Assembly: GCF_048564905.1 (NCBI RefSeq)
Contig: NC_133005.1
Location: forward strand, 27,397,501 to 27,461,500
Source of the DNA: Vicugna pacos
Taxonomy: Eukaryota > Chordata > Mammalia > Artiodactyla > Camelidae
Length of the DNA: 64,000 bases
Direction of reading: 5' to 3'
The position numbers and the translations under genes were made by a program. Shown here one piece after another: positions 24,725-36,044 of this stretch (position 1 is the first letter of the stretch; each line of letters opens with the position of its first letter). Under the pieces are notes generated by a model. It searched no databases, was not told the origin of the DNA, and saw only the letters and a program-made list of their open reading frames with translations.

Positions 24725-24905
24725 CATATCAGATGTGGACTCTAGATCCAGGTGGGCCCCCACCTAGTTGAGTGGCACTGGGTGAAACATTTTCCCTCTC
24801 TGGACCTCAGCTTCCCCATCTGTCAAGAGAAGAGGCTGGGCAGGATGACAGTTTAGGCCCCTGACAGGACTGACAATCTGTGACCCAAGAGCTCCCTGTC
24901 AATGC
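24725..24905 (+). repeat. MIR
   Basis: Contains gtggcactgggtgaaacatt and ctctctggacctcagcttcc with ccatctgtcaagagaag. Confidence 0.65.
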
Positions 24906-25154
24906 GGTACTTTCCATTATTCCCCAGGATAAGCACTCTCCTATCCTCTGCTGCACAGGGCTCTTACTATAATCCTAAGAGGTCACCCAGTTATCAACCT
25001 AATGAGGTTCAATGAAGGTCACTCAGCAAATCAGTGGGAGGGTGCACTTGGCCTGATTCCAGGGGCCTGAGGGTCTCAGGCTTTTATCACACCCTACATG
25101 AAGTTCACTTAGAAAAATCTCACTGAGATTTTGAGCGCATAAAAACATAGCTTT

Positions 25155-25392
25155 TTTTTTTTACATTTTTATTGATTCATAATCATTTTACAATGTTGTG
25201 TCAAATTCCAGTGTTCAGTACAATTTTTCAGTCATACATGGACATATACACACTCATTGTCACATTTTTTTCTCTGTGATTTATCATAACATTTTGTGTA
25301 TATTTCCCTGTGCTATACAGTGTAATCTTGTTTATCTGTTCTACAATTTTGAAATCCCAGTCTATCCCTTCCCACCCTCTACCCCGCCCCCC
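25155..25392 (-). repeat. 5'-truncated L1 3' end, young, inverted
   Basis: The reverse of the 6,287-6,513 element, about 240 bases, with its poly(A) as T at 25,155 and its other end in a G/C-rich tract at 25,380-25,392. A perfect 13-bp duplication, aaaacatagcttt, at 25,142-25,154 and 25,393-25,405 flanks it. Confidence 0.9.
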
Positions 25393-25809
25393 AAAACATA
25401 GCTTTGTTACTTTAAAAAGACAGTAAGGGACTGTATGCAGCATTGGCTTTCTAAACTACAAGCGGTCTTATTTTGTAGCTCTTGCCCATGACCAAGGTAA
25501 TTTGCCTGGCCGTTGTCATGCTCTGCCAGGATGTAGTGACACCGGGCCACTAGTTTGTATTCTAGGGGCAGAGTCAGTCATTTTTAGTTTTGGCAAGGAT
25601 TGCACACAGACAACCAACACAGAATGAAGGCAGCACACAGAGGAGGCTTGCTAAGGAGACTGAGCTGGAATGGGCCAGCTGGAGCTGGTGCCGAAGCAGG
25701 TATGACTGGAAAGCTGGAGGAAATGGCCAGAGGACTGGCTGGGAGGGTAGACGGGGTGCTCTTGCAGCAAGTTGATTCACATCCTCTCTTTTATCTATAA
25801 ACCGCTGGC

Positions 25810-26020
25810 TGAATGACTATTACAGCACTTTACAATTTACAAAGCACCTTTACATCTCATTGGCTTATCACAATGGCACTGTGAGGTAAAACACTGGGGC
25901 ACTGCATCATTTCTATTACAGAGATGAGGAAACTGAGGCTTACGGAGGTAAAATGGACTGACCAAAATGACACAACTCATAAATGCAACAGCTGGAACAG
26001 AAACCCAATTTTCTTCTGTT
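25810..26020 (-). repeat. MIR, inverted
   Basis: The run tttacaatttacaaagcacc, gagatgaggaaactgagg and aaatgacacaactcataaat is the reverse MIR layout. Confidence 0.8.
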
Positions 26021-26354
26021 CCCAAATGCTTATCTATGCCCTGTGTTGCACTTCCTCCCAGGTTATCACAGATGAAAAGACCTGGAGGTAGAAAGGAGAG
26101 AAATTCAGCCTACTGCCTCCCTGCACCCACCCCACACTAAGGATCTCTGGTCCTAAATTACACTGAGCAGTTAGGATCAGGCCACAGGCTCTAGGATTAA
26201 ACCTTAATATGAAGTTAATAACAAGAAAGCCCAGATTTGGAACTGGAGTCTGCCTTCACCCATTAATTCATTTGAGTAGGGGAGATTAAGTCTATAAACA
26301 AATCACTACAGTTCAAGGCAGGATAAACAGGAGCCTATAAATTGGACAAACTGT

Positions 26355-26580
26355 GAGGCAGTTTCTCAACCTCAGCACCACTGATATTTTGGGCCAGATA
26401 ATTCTTTGTTATGGGAGCTGTCCTGCACACTGTAGAATGTTCAGCAGCATCCCTGGCCTCTACCCACTAGATGCCAGTAGCACCCTCCTCCAACAGCTGT
26501 GACAACCAGAAGTGTCTCCAGATATTTCCAAATATTCTGTGGTGGGGGACAAAATCACCCCCGGTTAAGAACCACTGCTC
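26355..26580 (-). repeat. MER5A-type hAT-Charlie MITE, inverted
   Basis: Reads gtttctcaacctcagcacca, gcagcatccctggcctctac, cactagatgccagtagcacc and ggttaagaaccactgctcc, full length and close to consensus order. Confidence 0.88.
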
Positions 26581-27394
26581 CAAGGGTTACAGTGGTTTAG
26601 GGTCAAGGTCAGTTTATGCATGCTGTGGGAGCTGAGAAAAAGTTTCATGGAGGAGATAATATTTGAACTGGACTTTGAAGAATAGATAAAACTACTGTAG
26701 GTGAGGATGAGAGACGAATTTTTAAAAGAAAGAATTCCAGAAAGGGAGAACATAAAAGCAAGAAGATGAGAGAACATAGGTCTGCTGGAAAATGTTCCAG
26801 TTTGGCAAGAGCAGAAAATTGCTGTTAGTAACAGGTGATTAAGCCAAAAATGCCCACTGGAGACATGTCATGGATAGATATCCATCAACTAATAGCTACA
26901 ATATATACACACATAATGAAACAGCCAACAATACACGATACTACACAGATGTTCAACAATACACAAGTCAAACCATGTATCCCTCTTCCCCAAAAGGACA
27001 AAATGTTGCCTGAGTATCACGTCTTACATCTAGTGTTCACTGCATTAAGTCAGAGTTAAACGCAGCTCAGAACCAGTGCAGAGGTGAGAGAAATAACTAA
27101 GGACTGGGATGGTCAGGAGCTTCCCAAAGGAGTTGAGAGTGATGGGCCTTGAATGGCTGTGTTTTGGATAGCGGAAGGGAGGAGAGGACATTCCAGGTGA
27201 GGACATCCAAGCTGGGAAAGAAATCAATGTACACAACATATCCAAGAGACATCAAAAAGAACAATGTAGCTGGGAAAGAACACAAGGCTGGTCGGAACAC
27301 AGAGCAGATGAATCAGACTTTACTGTGTGGACAACCTCTGAGGGTTTCAGAGGAGCAAAATGACACAGTTGTTTAAAATGTAGCACCTTGTCCC

Positions 27395-27727
27395 GTAGTT
27401 CTCTTAGCTACATGTTAGAAAGACCTGGGGAGCTTTGAAAAATGTCAATACCCAGGCCCCGACCCTAAAGGTCCAATTTAATCCAGTTAAGATAGGGCCC
27501 AGGTATTGTATTTTGTTTGTTTGTTTTTAAATTTTTTTGTGAGCAAAGGAGGTAATTAGGCTCATTTACTTATTTTTAAGAGAGGTACTGGGGATTGAAC
27601 CCAGGGCCTTGTGCATGCTAAGCAAGCACTCTACCTCTAGAGCTATACACCCTTCCCAATCAGGTATTGTTTTTAAAGCTCCACAGGTGATTCTCAAATA
27701 CAACTAGGGCTGGGAACCACTGGTCCA
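27395..27727 (+). repeat. hAT-Charlie MITE split by a Vic-1 SINE
   Basis: The left part (acatgttagaaagacctggg, agctttgaaaaatgtcaata) and right part (ttttaaagctccacaggtga, ggctgggaaccactgg) are continuous in MER5B/MER20-type elements. The SINE at 27,516-27,660 splits them. Confidence 0.65.
27516..27660 (-). repeat. Vic-1-type SINE, inverted, nested in hAT element
   Basis: Reversed B-box (ggggattgaacccagggcc) and A-box (agagctatacacccttccc). A duplicated caggtattgt flanks it near 27,499 and 27,661. Confidence 0.92.
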
Positions 27728-27729
27728 CA

Positions 27730-28815
27730 GTCATACCATCAGTCTCAGATGAGAAAAGAGGCCTACAGATATAACTGATTTGCCTAAAATCACACAGCTG
27801 GCTGGGTTTGGGGCTGGGAATGGCATCTAGACTCCTATTCCAGGCTCTGAAAGGTATTGCAGAGCACTGGGCTAAACTCCATACTTCGGTCTATAAGAAG
27901 CACAATCTGATGACTTACTTGGCTCTCAGGTTTTGCCAAGGTTAAAGCCTGAATTAATCTAACATAAAAAGACTGACTTAAGCATAACAGCAAGTGTCTA
28001 GGGTAATGGATGCTGGTTTCATTGCTGCCTCCTGGGGGCCCTTAGGAAAGGAAAGCATCTCAGGAGACTCCCCAGAAAGCCAGATAAACAAGCCAAACCA
28101 TCCAGCTCCGTGGAACGACTTCTAAAAATATAGCTAACTGAGCTTTTGCACTACGTAAAGGAAAGTCTAGGTCACTCTTCATGAGCAAAAAATACTCAGA
28201 GATGCTACTCCCATAAGCCAGGGGGCGAGAGGGAGTGACCAAAGGCAGCCGCTGAAACATGCTCACAGACTCTCATTTTACCAGTAAGTATCTCTAGCAG
28301 TCCTCAGCCCTGGATAAGGGCCATCCACACACCTTGTGCTTTTCTGAAAGGAAAAGTGGTATCCCTTACGACAAGCCCCTCTTCCCGTTGAGTCACTTCT
28401 GGATTCTGGCAGCAGGTGGTAAACGGGAGGTCTGCAGCGACTGCCAAGCTGGGAATCTAAGTCTGCTTGTATAACCATTCTATTCATTCCAGGGTGCTGG
28501 TACAGATAGCTATTAGAACAAAGCAACACACATCAAGGGGCGTTCTTGCTAATCCCAGCACCCATCAACCACCTGAAGCTCTAACAAAAGGGGTCATATT
28601 AAAGTAACTCTAGAAGCAGAAGCACTACCTTCTGCCTTCAACTCTTAAAGGATGCAGCTCAGGACACTAGGAAAGCTACTGCTGGCAAGGCTCTGGTACG
28701 TGCTCTTGGGGTGGGTTCTAGGTTTCCACCAGCTATAAGACAGAAAACAAGTTGTTCTTTAAGATTGCTGGAATGGAGGTAAGGGACAAACAAGAGCCCT
28801 AAGAGGCAGTACTTA
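27730..28815. other. NDRG3: NDRG3 intron 1, unassigned
   Basis: No exon, RNA gene or confident repeat is seen in this stretch. Confidence 0.35.
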
Positions 28816-28819
28816 ATAC

Positions 28820-29090
28820 TCACACTACCTTGATGCTCATGATATATTGATCACTTATCCTATGCCAGATACAATAATATGCACTTTATTTACCCATTCG
28901 TTATTTCATTTTATTTCCCAACACACCTATAAGATATAGGTACCATAATCCTTCCCGTTTTACAGATGAAGAAACTAAGGCTTGAAGAGGTTTTGTAATA
29001 TGCTGTAGGTCACACAGCTGGCAAGTGGTAGAGTAAGGATCTGACCTTGAGCAGCCTGCAGCTACAGCTTAGGCAGCTCTCTATAAATGA
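28820..29090 (-). repeat. MIR, inverted
   Basis: Reads ttttacagatgaagaaacta, gtcacacagctggcaagtgg and agagtaaggatctgacc. Confidence 0.8.
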
Positions 29091-29099
29091 CTTTTCCCA

Positions 29100-30610
29100 C
29101 TTGATGCCAACTGGCCATTAATTTTTCTTACTTTTTTCAGGTTTGGCTACTGGAGTCTACCAGGATCTTAATGATCAAAGAATTCTGAAAATTGAAAAGC
29201 ACATACAAAGTTTTGGTATCACTATGATCACCATTATTACTTTAATGAATAGGAAAGACCTGCGCCTTTCTGGGGGTATATGAAAAGCAACTACCCTGTG
29301 AACTGTCTAAATTACCCAAAGCTACATTTTAGTCAACACTCTGGTTAAAATCTTGTCCCAACACAAAGGTTTAAAAGAATCAACATCTTCAAAAGTTGAA
29401 GAATGGCTGGAGGGGCCTGGTCCCCAGAGCTCTCTCAACTGCAGAGATAAAGAGATAATAGCCAGCCTGACTCCTCTCTTCTCCTTTCTCTGCCAATTAT
29501 TAGGGTTTCACATAAAATGGTTTCAGAGCTGGAAAAAAAAAAAAAACCTCACAATTTCAAAAAGCATTCAGTTTTTATCCATAAGTTGAAAGTTCAGGCT
29601 TAAAAGCGTAGAAGCATTGTAAGGAAATATCTGTCATTTTTAATAAACAACTGTGTCTGTTTTGAAAGCAAATGGTATTTCTGGAAAGACTACCATATGA
29701 CGATTACCAGTTAAATGAAAAGCTGATATGACTTCTCATCCTATCATTAGAAATGGGAAGTATGTTTTCATGAGCTAAATTTTCCTTTTCCTGATGTACT
29801 GTATTTATGAGTTTCGGGGCCATCACACTCACAGTTCCTCAAACAAAAGTACTGTCTCCAAATCTGAAGCAGTGTTACCTTTAAAAAGATACTGCAAAAC
29901 TGATAACAACAACCAAAAAAAAAAAAACACACAAAAAAACCCTTAAAATAATTAGTAATAAAATCAAGTATGAAGAGTGGCTGTATCAGAAATTTATACT
30001 TGGCCAACTGAGAACTCAAACTGTAGTCTGTGGGCATTTTTATGTGGTGAAGGGATTACGATCAAATAGACACAGCTAAACCCCTCTCCCTGGGAAATTA
30101 ATTTTCATATTTCCATATCTCTGAGGAATATAAAAAAGCAGCACCTCCAAACAAAAAGCTGGGGAGAAAGTCCGCTCTGCATCATGATCTCTACCAAGTT
30201 TAACAGCATGGCATGTTAGTGTTTTAATTAGTGTTAGTACAGAATTCAACTCAGAATGCAATGAAGCCATATTTCTTCCAAAGTACACCCCGTTCAGCTA
30301 TCAACCACAAATATTTATTTAGGACTGATAATGTGTCAAACTCTGTGAGGCACTATGGGAACATGAAAGAATTCTGAGTCAACTACACCATCCTTTCACT
30401 GAAGAGATAAGATCAAAAGACAGGATACCCATTTTGTATTCAAATATCCGTTTAAAACATCCTCCATACATCTCGGTTAATTTCACACTAATACATAAGA
30501 GAACGATTAAAGGCTATTTGTAGGTCAATATTACAAATAGAATTAACACTGTGATTAAAAAAATTTTTTTTTCATTTACTGAAGAAAGCCCTGGTAAATA
30601 CTCATACTAT
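29100..30610. other. NDRG3: NDRG3 intron 1, no confident features
   Basis: A+T-rich intronic DNA with several A homopolymers, for example near 29,530 and 29,920. No exon or recognisable repeat. Confidence 0.35.
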
Positions 30611-30629
30611 ATCTAGGTGGTTTTTTTGT

Positions 30630-30764
30630 TTGCTTTGTTCTTTTTTGGGGAGGAAGGAGGTAATTAAGTTTGTTTCTTTGTTTTTAATGGAAGCAATGGG
30701 GATTGAACCCAGGGCCTTATACATGCTAAGCATGCACTCTACCACTGAGGTATACCCTCCCCTT
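30630..30764 (-). repeat. Vic-1-type SINE, inverted
   Basis: Reads aggaggtaattaagtttgtt, gggattgaacccagggcct and tgaggtataccctcccctt, all family landmarks in reverse. Confidence 0.92.
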
Positions 30765-31014
30765 AGGTTAAGTTTTTGTGTGCTATTTTCAAGCAGTCTC
30801 TGGAAAAAAAAAAAAAAGTGGGACTTAGGGGGATGGTTTAAAAAGATCTTTTAGAATAGATGACTTGACACCAAGTTCTACTGTCATCCCAAAATGTTAT
30901 CAATCTTTGGACTTGAAAGTCCTTGACACACTCCTTCCTTTCATCATCCCTATACAGGCTCATCAATTTTTCTTCCAGAATCTCCCATTTGCCCTTTCCT
31001 TTTCTTTCTGACTG

Positions 31015-31260
31015 TCCTCACTTCTTGTCTGGATTTGCTCATTCATTCATCATGTACCAAGTGCCTATTATCTGCCACGCACAGAGCTAGACCCTTGTCC
31101 TTGATCTTAGGAAGCTCACATGATATTCAGCAGAGCTGCTATCTGCCCATCTTGATCACCAGACTGTAAGCTTTAGCAAAGGCTTTGTATTTCCAGAACC
31201 AGGAGCATCTGGCATACAGCAGACACTCTAAAAATGTTTGTTGTATGACACTAGATTACT
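31015..31260 (+). repeat. L2-like repeat
   Basis: The 3' part has the L2 landmarks ccagactgtaagctttag and ggcatacagcagacactcta with a terminal aaatgtttgttgtatga. Confidence 0.55.
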
Positions 31261-31564
31261 TTAGCAAGCTCTTTTTTAATCCATAAATATTTTAGTACAT
31301 ATCCTGCGAAAAGAACTCTTACTTTTCTTTCCTTTTTAAAACACTAAAGCAGTATGTGTACAATGCAAAAATAATTTTAAAAGATACAGAGTAAAAAGAG
31401 AATTCTCCAATCCCCTAAATCCCACTTCCTGAAGTGACTATTATTACAGTTTGGAATGTTTCTTTCCAGAACTCTCCTATGCTGGTGTATCACACACACA
31501 CTCTTTTGGAACAGGTTCTTTGACAGTTTCTGACTCTAGCTTCTCAACTTTCTAATCCAGCTCA

Positions 31565-31752
31565 AGTTCTCGAAGTGCTGTCCCTGGATCAGAAGCACCA
31601 GCATCATCTGGGAACTTGTTAGAAATAAATTCTCAGGCCCTGCTCCAGGCCTTACTGAACCAGAAACTCTGAAGGTGTTTCTCCACAATCTGAGTTTTAA
31701 TAAACTCTTCTGGTAATTCTGATGCACACTAAAGGTTGAGAACCACTGCTCT
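31565..31752. repeat. hAT-Charlie MITE (MER20-like)
   Basis: Text such as agtgctgtccctggatcaga, catctgggaacttgttagaa and gttgagaaccactgctct shows the terminal and internal landmarks of a MER20-type element. Confidence 0.7.
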
Positions 31753-31759
31753 AACAGTC

Positions 31760-33560
31760 AAGCCACCCTGGTCAAGCCAGTTTTTTTTTTTTTTTTTTAC
31801 TGTCCCTTAAACATTTTATTGTCAGGCATTGTTACCTCGCTTTGGTTTTACTACCCTACTTCAAAATGCATTCCTTGTCCTTTTGATTACTTCTGACTGT
31901 ACCAATCTGTCAAAGTCCAGAAAGTCTTAGATCCTAGCCAAAGTGGTATCAGTACCACTCATCAGTAGCTCATACTGATCCCTCTTGCTCCTCTTCCAAC
32001 GCTTATGACATTACCTAGTCCCTCTACCACAATTTAACAATTAGTTACATGCTGTCTTCAGTGAAAGAGAAGAGTTCTTTACTATTCCCCAACAGACCAT
32101 AAGCTCCCTGAAGACATGAATCATATTTTTGTTATCCCTTCCTCACCCCTGTCCTAAGCACAAATTTTAATAGAGTTGCTGGTCTTTTAAGGATGAACTC
32201 ACTGAGAGAAATACTGATAAATCTTTAATGGATAAAAAGTCTAGATTCAAGTTGCAGCACCAGTTCTGCGACCGTGGACAAGTTCGCTTCTCAGGATGAG
32301 GTCTATAAAAGCAAGACGGTTGGACTCAATGACCTGACACTTCCTTTCAGCCCTGAGCAATGTATGATTTTATGAAATGTCCCATGTTGGAATATCTTAT
32401 TCCTCTATACTTGAATATACCATTATACTCATGTTGCTTTGCTTGTAATGCTACCATGGCTTGTTTTAGGCTTGACTTACAGTTAGACATGGTGTTTCCC
32501 AGTTAGCTAGTAAAGTGCTTTCAACAAGAACCATGAGAATCTCACATCATACCCAGCAACATGTCTTAGCATAATAACAGCTCAATCTATTTGCAGAAAA
32601 TTATTTGGAAAAACTCTTTTAAAAGCTTCATTTATGTAGAGGACCTATGCACAGATCTACTGTCTCTCAAAGGGCCCTTCCGAACATTTATTGGTATAAA
32701 TACTATGAAATGATTTATGGTAAAAAAAAAAAATTGTGGATTACTCTGATAACATTTGGGCAGTTAGCCATGTAAGGCAAAAAAATGTAAAAATGAATCT
32801 TACATGTGTTTAGGGATAGACTAAGAAGCTAAAAGCCTCAGGCTACCTTAGTGTAACATGCAAATAAAAGCTGCCCTGTATACTTAAGTGACATATACCA
32901 ACTCCACTGTTGGGGATAAACAGGCTTCTTCATTTGGGACCATTTTCTGCAAATTTTCAGACACAACAGGGTGGACTAGAGTGGCCGGTGATGACCAGAA
33001 GTTGAATCTAAAGAGGACAGCAAAGAGAAACTGAAGGGCAAGAAAGAGGAACAGAAGGGCAACAGGAAAACATCACTCTTTGAGCAACGAAAAGGAGCAA
33101 TGGAAATTCACTGAGTCTTTACCTAGGACCTACTATAAGCCAAGCACTTGGGGCTGCAAAGATGGTCCCTGACCTCAAGGGGCTAAAAGTCCTAAGGGTA
33201 AGACTGAAGCCTCTACCCTATCCTGTGTATATACGTATGTATGTGTGTGTATAATTCTAATTGAAAATCAACCAAGGAAGGCTTCACAGAAAAGGTGGCA
33301 AGTTAATGGAGCTTTGAAATGTGTAGAAGGATTTGCTGAGAGGAGAAAAAGACAATCTGAGCTGGTTAATTTTGGGAAGAAACATTCACAAATTTTTACA
33401 GCTGTCCCTTTGAGACTTTAAATCAGTGAGGCACTACTTTGTCAATGCTCTCTTTCTCTTTTTACTTTATCTTAAATGAGATGTTCAAGCCCAGCATTGG
33501 GATAAAGCCAGAAAGCCCCAGGGTAAGGTGAGTGCTTGCCAGATTTGCTCTGTCACCTCC
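31760..33560. other. NDRG3: NDRG3 intron 1, mostly unassigned
   Basis: Includes an 18-T homopolymer near 31,780, a weak MIR at about 32,230-32,360 and a degenerate old repeat near 33,090-33,370. No exon is seen. Confidence 0.35.
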
Positions 33561-34059
33561 AAATTCAACCAGCCCAGCTATCCCAGTCTTGCTGTCCTGG
33601 CAGCCAGAAAAGGCAAGCTAATGATATCCTCTGGGGGCAAAATCTAGATGCAGGCAGACAAGGCTTACCCCTCTTCTGCCTGTAAGCCACCATGAGAGAG
33701 CTTCCCTGCCTCCTAAGCCATGAGGCTCCTAGTTTACCTGTGACAGGGAGGCCAGCTCTGCAGGAAAAAAGGCTGCATGAAAAGGGAGGATGCATCGCAC
33801 TGGGAAGAGCTAAAGTATGGAGATAATCTTAAAATGGTTAGCAAGCTCCCTGGCACACAGCAAGCGTTGAATGAACGTGAGCTCTCATTAATAACATTAC
33901 TCTATTATTGCAGTAACACCTCAATTGTACTCCAACAACAAAAAAATACTGTTTTTGCAGCACACTTTTATGACGCTGAAGAAGCAACTCCAGAGATGCA
34001 AGTGTATTTCAAATTTTCTTTAAAGTGCAAGAGCAAATTTCGAATGCCTGGCCTGAGAG

Positions 34060-34165
34060 CCCCAGACCCTGACTTCAAGAGCCATTCCAGCCTCCAGTCT
34101 GGCGTGTGACCTTGGGCAGGGCATTCACCTCTCTGTGCCTCAGTTTCTTCATCTGTGCAGTGGGG
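34060..34165 (+). repeat. MIR fragment at CpG-island edge
   Basis: The stretch gtgtgaccttgggcagggc, then ctctgtgcctcagtttcttc and atctgtgcagtggggct, is a well-preserved MIR core immediately before the GC-rich island. Confidence 0.75.
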
Positions 34166-34189
34166 CTAAGAGCCCCTCCCTCGCATCGT

Positions 34190-34850
34190 GGGGTCCAGCC
34201 AGTTGGTACTCTTTGAGGCGCGAAGACCCCACGGGTGCAGGGCGAGCTCATAGCCCATCTTTCAAGCGCCCTGGCTCCCGGGCACATGGGGTAGACAAAC
34301 GCCGGACCCGAGGCCCACCAAGCTCCGCCGCCTGCAGAGCAGGAGCGGGAAAGAGGGTCGCGCTTGCGTGGGTCCCTAAGACCGAGGGGTTGGGTACCCA
34401 GAGGCTCAGCCGCTGCCGCCTATGCGCTGTCGCCTGCGGGTTTGCCGCCGGCCCCGCCGCCCAGGTGAGCAGCGGCTGAGAGGCCGGGCTGCCCTGGGTC
34501 TCCACGCGAGCAGAGCGGAGGGCGCCCAGGCACCTGGCGGAGGCTGGCAGCGCAGACCCAGTGACCAGCCACGCCGGGGAGATGAGGCGAGGAAGGAGAA
34601 GGCAAGGAGAGCGACAACCGACCCTGCAGGCAGCAAGGCACGTCCCCCCCCACCAGCCCGACTGAAGCGCTCACTCACCTGAGGCTTGGATACCCGCCCT
34701 CAGCTCGGCAGCTGCGGCGGCTGAAGTGGGAAGGAGGAGGCGGCTCTGAATCCGCGCAGGCGCGCTGTGGCCGCCTGGCGGCGCATGCGCGCCGTGTGCC
34801 CACCTAGGGAACTACGAAGATGGTGGCTGAGCCGGCGCCATCTTTGATGT
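34190..34850. promoter_or_regulatory. NDRG3: NDRG3 CpG-island promoter
   Basis: This is a dense GC-rich, CpG-rich block in an otherwise A+T-rich region, covering exon 1 and the start of intron 1. It holds an NRF1-type palindrome gcgcatgcgc at 34,781-34,790 and two opposed YY1-type motifs at 34,817-34,827 and 34,834-34,844. No TATA box is seen. YY1 motifs commonly sit just downstream of the start site in the sense direction, which would put initiation near 34,850. Confidence 0.8.
34679..34850 (-). other. NDRG3: NDRG3 exon 1, non-coding
   Basis: The 3' edge is set by a strong donor (CAG|GTGAGTGAG, last exon base 34,679). The 5' edge is an estimate from the promoter motifs. It has no start codon in frame with exon 2, consistent with an untranslated first exon. 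The long minus frames crossing this region are GC-rich chance frames. Confidence 0.7.
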
Positions 34851-35311
34851 ACAGCTGTTTCTGCCCTTATCCGTGGTTCCAGTAACTCCAGGGCCAACTT
34901 GAGTCTGAAAGTATTGAGTGGAAAATAAATAATTCTGAAGTTTTAAATTGCTGTGCTGTTCTGAGAAGTGTGATGAAATCTCTGGTTCTGCTCTCTCCTA
35001 CATGGAGAAGTGAGTTATCCCTTTGTCCAGCATACCCAGAGTGTATTGCTACCTGCCCCTTGAGCATTTACTGGTGAGCTCTTATCAGATCAGCTATCTG
35101 AGTATTACACTGTTTGTGTTCAAGTAACCCCTTATTTTGCTTAATAACGGCCCCAAAGTGCCAAGAGTAGTATTGCTGGTGACTTGGATAAGCCAAAAAG
35201 AGGTCATAAAGGGCTTCCCTTAAGTGAAAAGGTTAAAGTTCTCAACTTAATGAGGAAAGAAAAAAAATTATATGCTGAGGTTGCTAAGATCTACAATAAG
35301 AATGTTACTAA

Positions 35312-35838
35312 GTCCAGACTTGTTCTGCTCATTGCAGGACAGGCCAATAAATCTGGAGACAAGGTGTTAGGGCAAGGAATAGCGACTTTATTCAGAAAGT
35401 GAGCATACTGGGAAGATGGCAGACTAATGTCCTGGAGAACCATCTTCCCCAAGTCAGAATTCAGGTTCCTTTTATACTAAAAGGGGAGGGGATACGCTTG
35501 GTTGTTGCAAACTTCTTGGCGTAGGAATTCTTTGTTCTTGGGAATCCTTTGTTCTTGCAGCTGTCCATGCAGGTCAGATCATGGTGTCCCTGTAAAACCT
35601 CCAACAAAACAAATACTATTTTCTATTCTGCAACTTGTTATCTTTATACGAATGGAAAAGTGTTAATATCCTTTAAGGTCAGAGCCTTGAGAATAGGCTG
35701 TGCTGTATATTTCAGGCTATAGGCAACATTCTTTTATAAAAGGTGCAGAACCAGCAAGACTAAACCTAGGAAAGAGAGAACAGGGTTAAAGCCAAAGGAA
35801 TAAATCTAATATGGAATCAGATTTGTTTTTTTCTATTA
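35312..35838 (-). mobile_element. solitary LTR-like fossil inside Tigger
   Basis: A block foreign to the transposon interrupts the transposase remains. It carries wording of an ungulate ERV LTR in reverse (gcgactttattcagaaagtg, gggaagatggcagactaatg). It appears to be a solitary LTR, younger than its Tigger host. The family is not resolved. Confidence 0.55.
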
Positions 35839-36044
35839 CAAGAATGAATTTTCTATCCATGAAATTGTGAAAAAGAAAGAAGAAATTTGTGCTAGTTTTG
35901 CTGTTACACCTCAAACTGCAAAAGTTAGGGTCACGGTGCATAGTTAAGAAGGTGCTTAGTTAAGAATGAAAAGGCACTAAGTTTGTGGGTAGAAGACATG
36001 GACAAACTACATATTCTGATTGACAATGTGTTGCATCCCAAGCA

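Larger units (their letters stand above)
1..34850 (-). other. NDRG3: NDRG3 gene, 5' portion (exons 1-3 and introns)
   Basis: The gene runs right to left and is cut by the window start. Exon 1 is non-coding (34,679 to about 34,850), exon 2 carries the start codon (18,484-18,585) and exon 3 is a 36-base coding exon (9,816-9,851). Together they encode the first 31 residues of NDRG3, an alpha/beta-hydrolase-fold member of the N-myc downstream-regulated family that lacks hydrolase activity. Human NDRG3 is reported to be stabilised by lactate in hypoxia. Identification rests on the near-exact N-terminal peptide plus synteny with DSN1. The next human exon, beginning EHDIETTHG, was looked for in 1-9,815 and not seen, so it should lie beyond base 1. 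Confidence 0.93.

Noticed and set aside
34135-34897. several 80-114-residue frames on both strands over the NDRG3 CpG island
   Set aside because: Mutually overlapping GC-rich chance frames; exon 1 of NDRG3 is non-coding.
35184-35402. 72-residue frame resembling a HTH DNA-binding protein
   Set aside because: It is the N-terminal remnant of the Tigger transposase running into an inserted LTR-like block, not a host gene.
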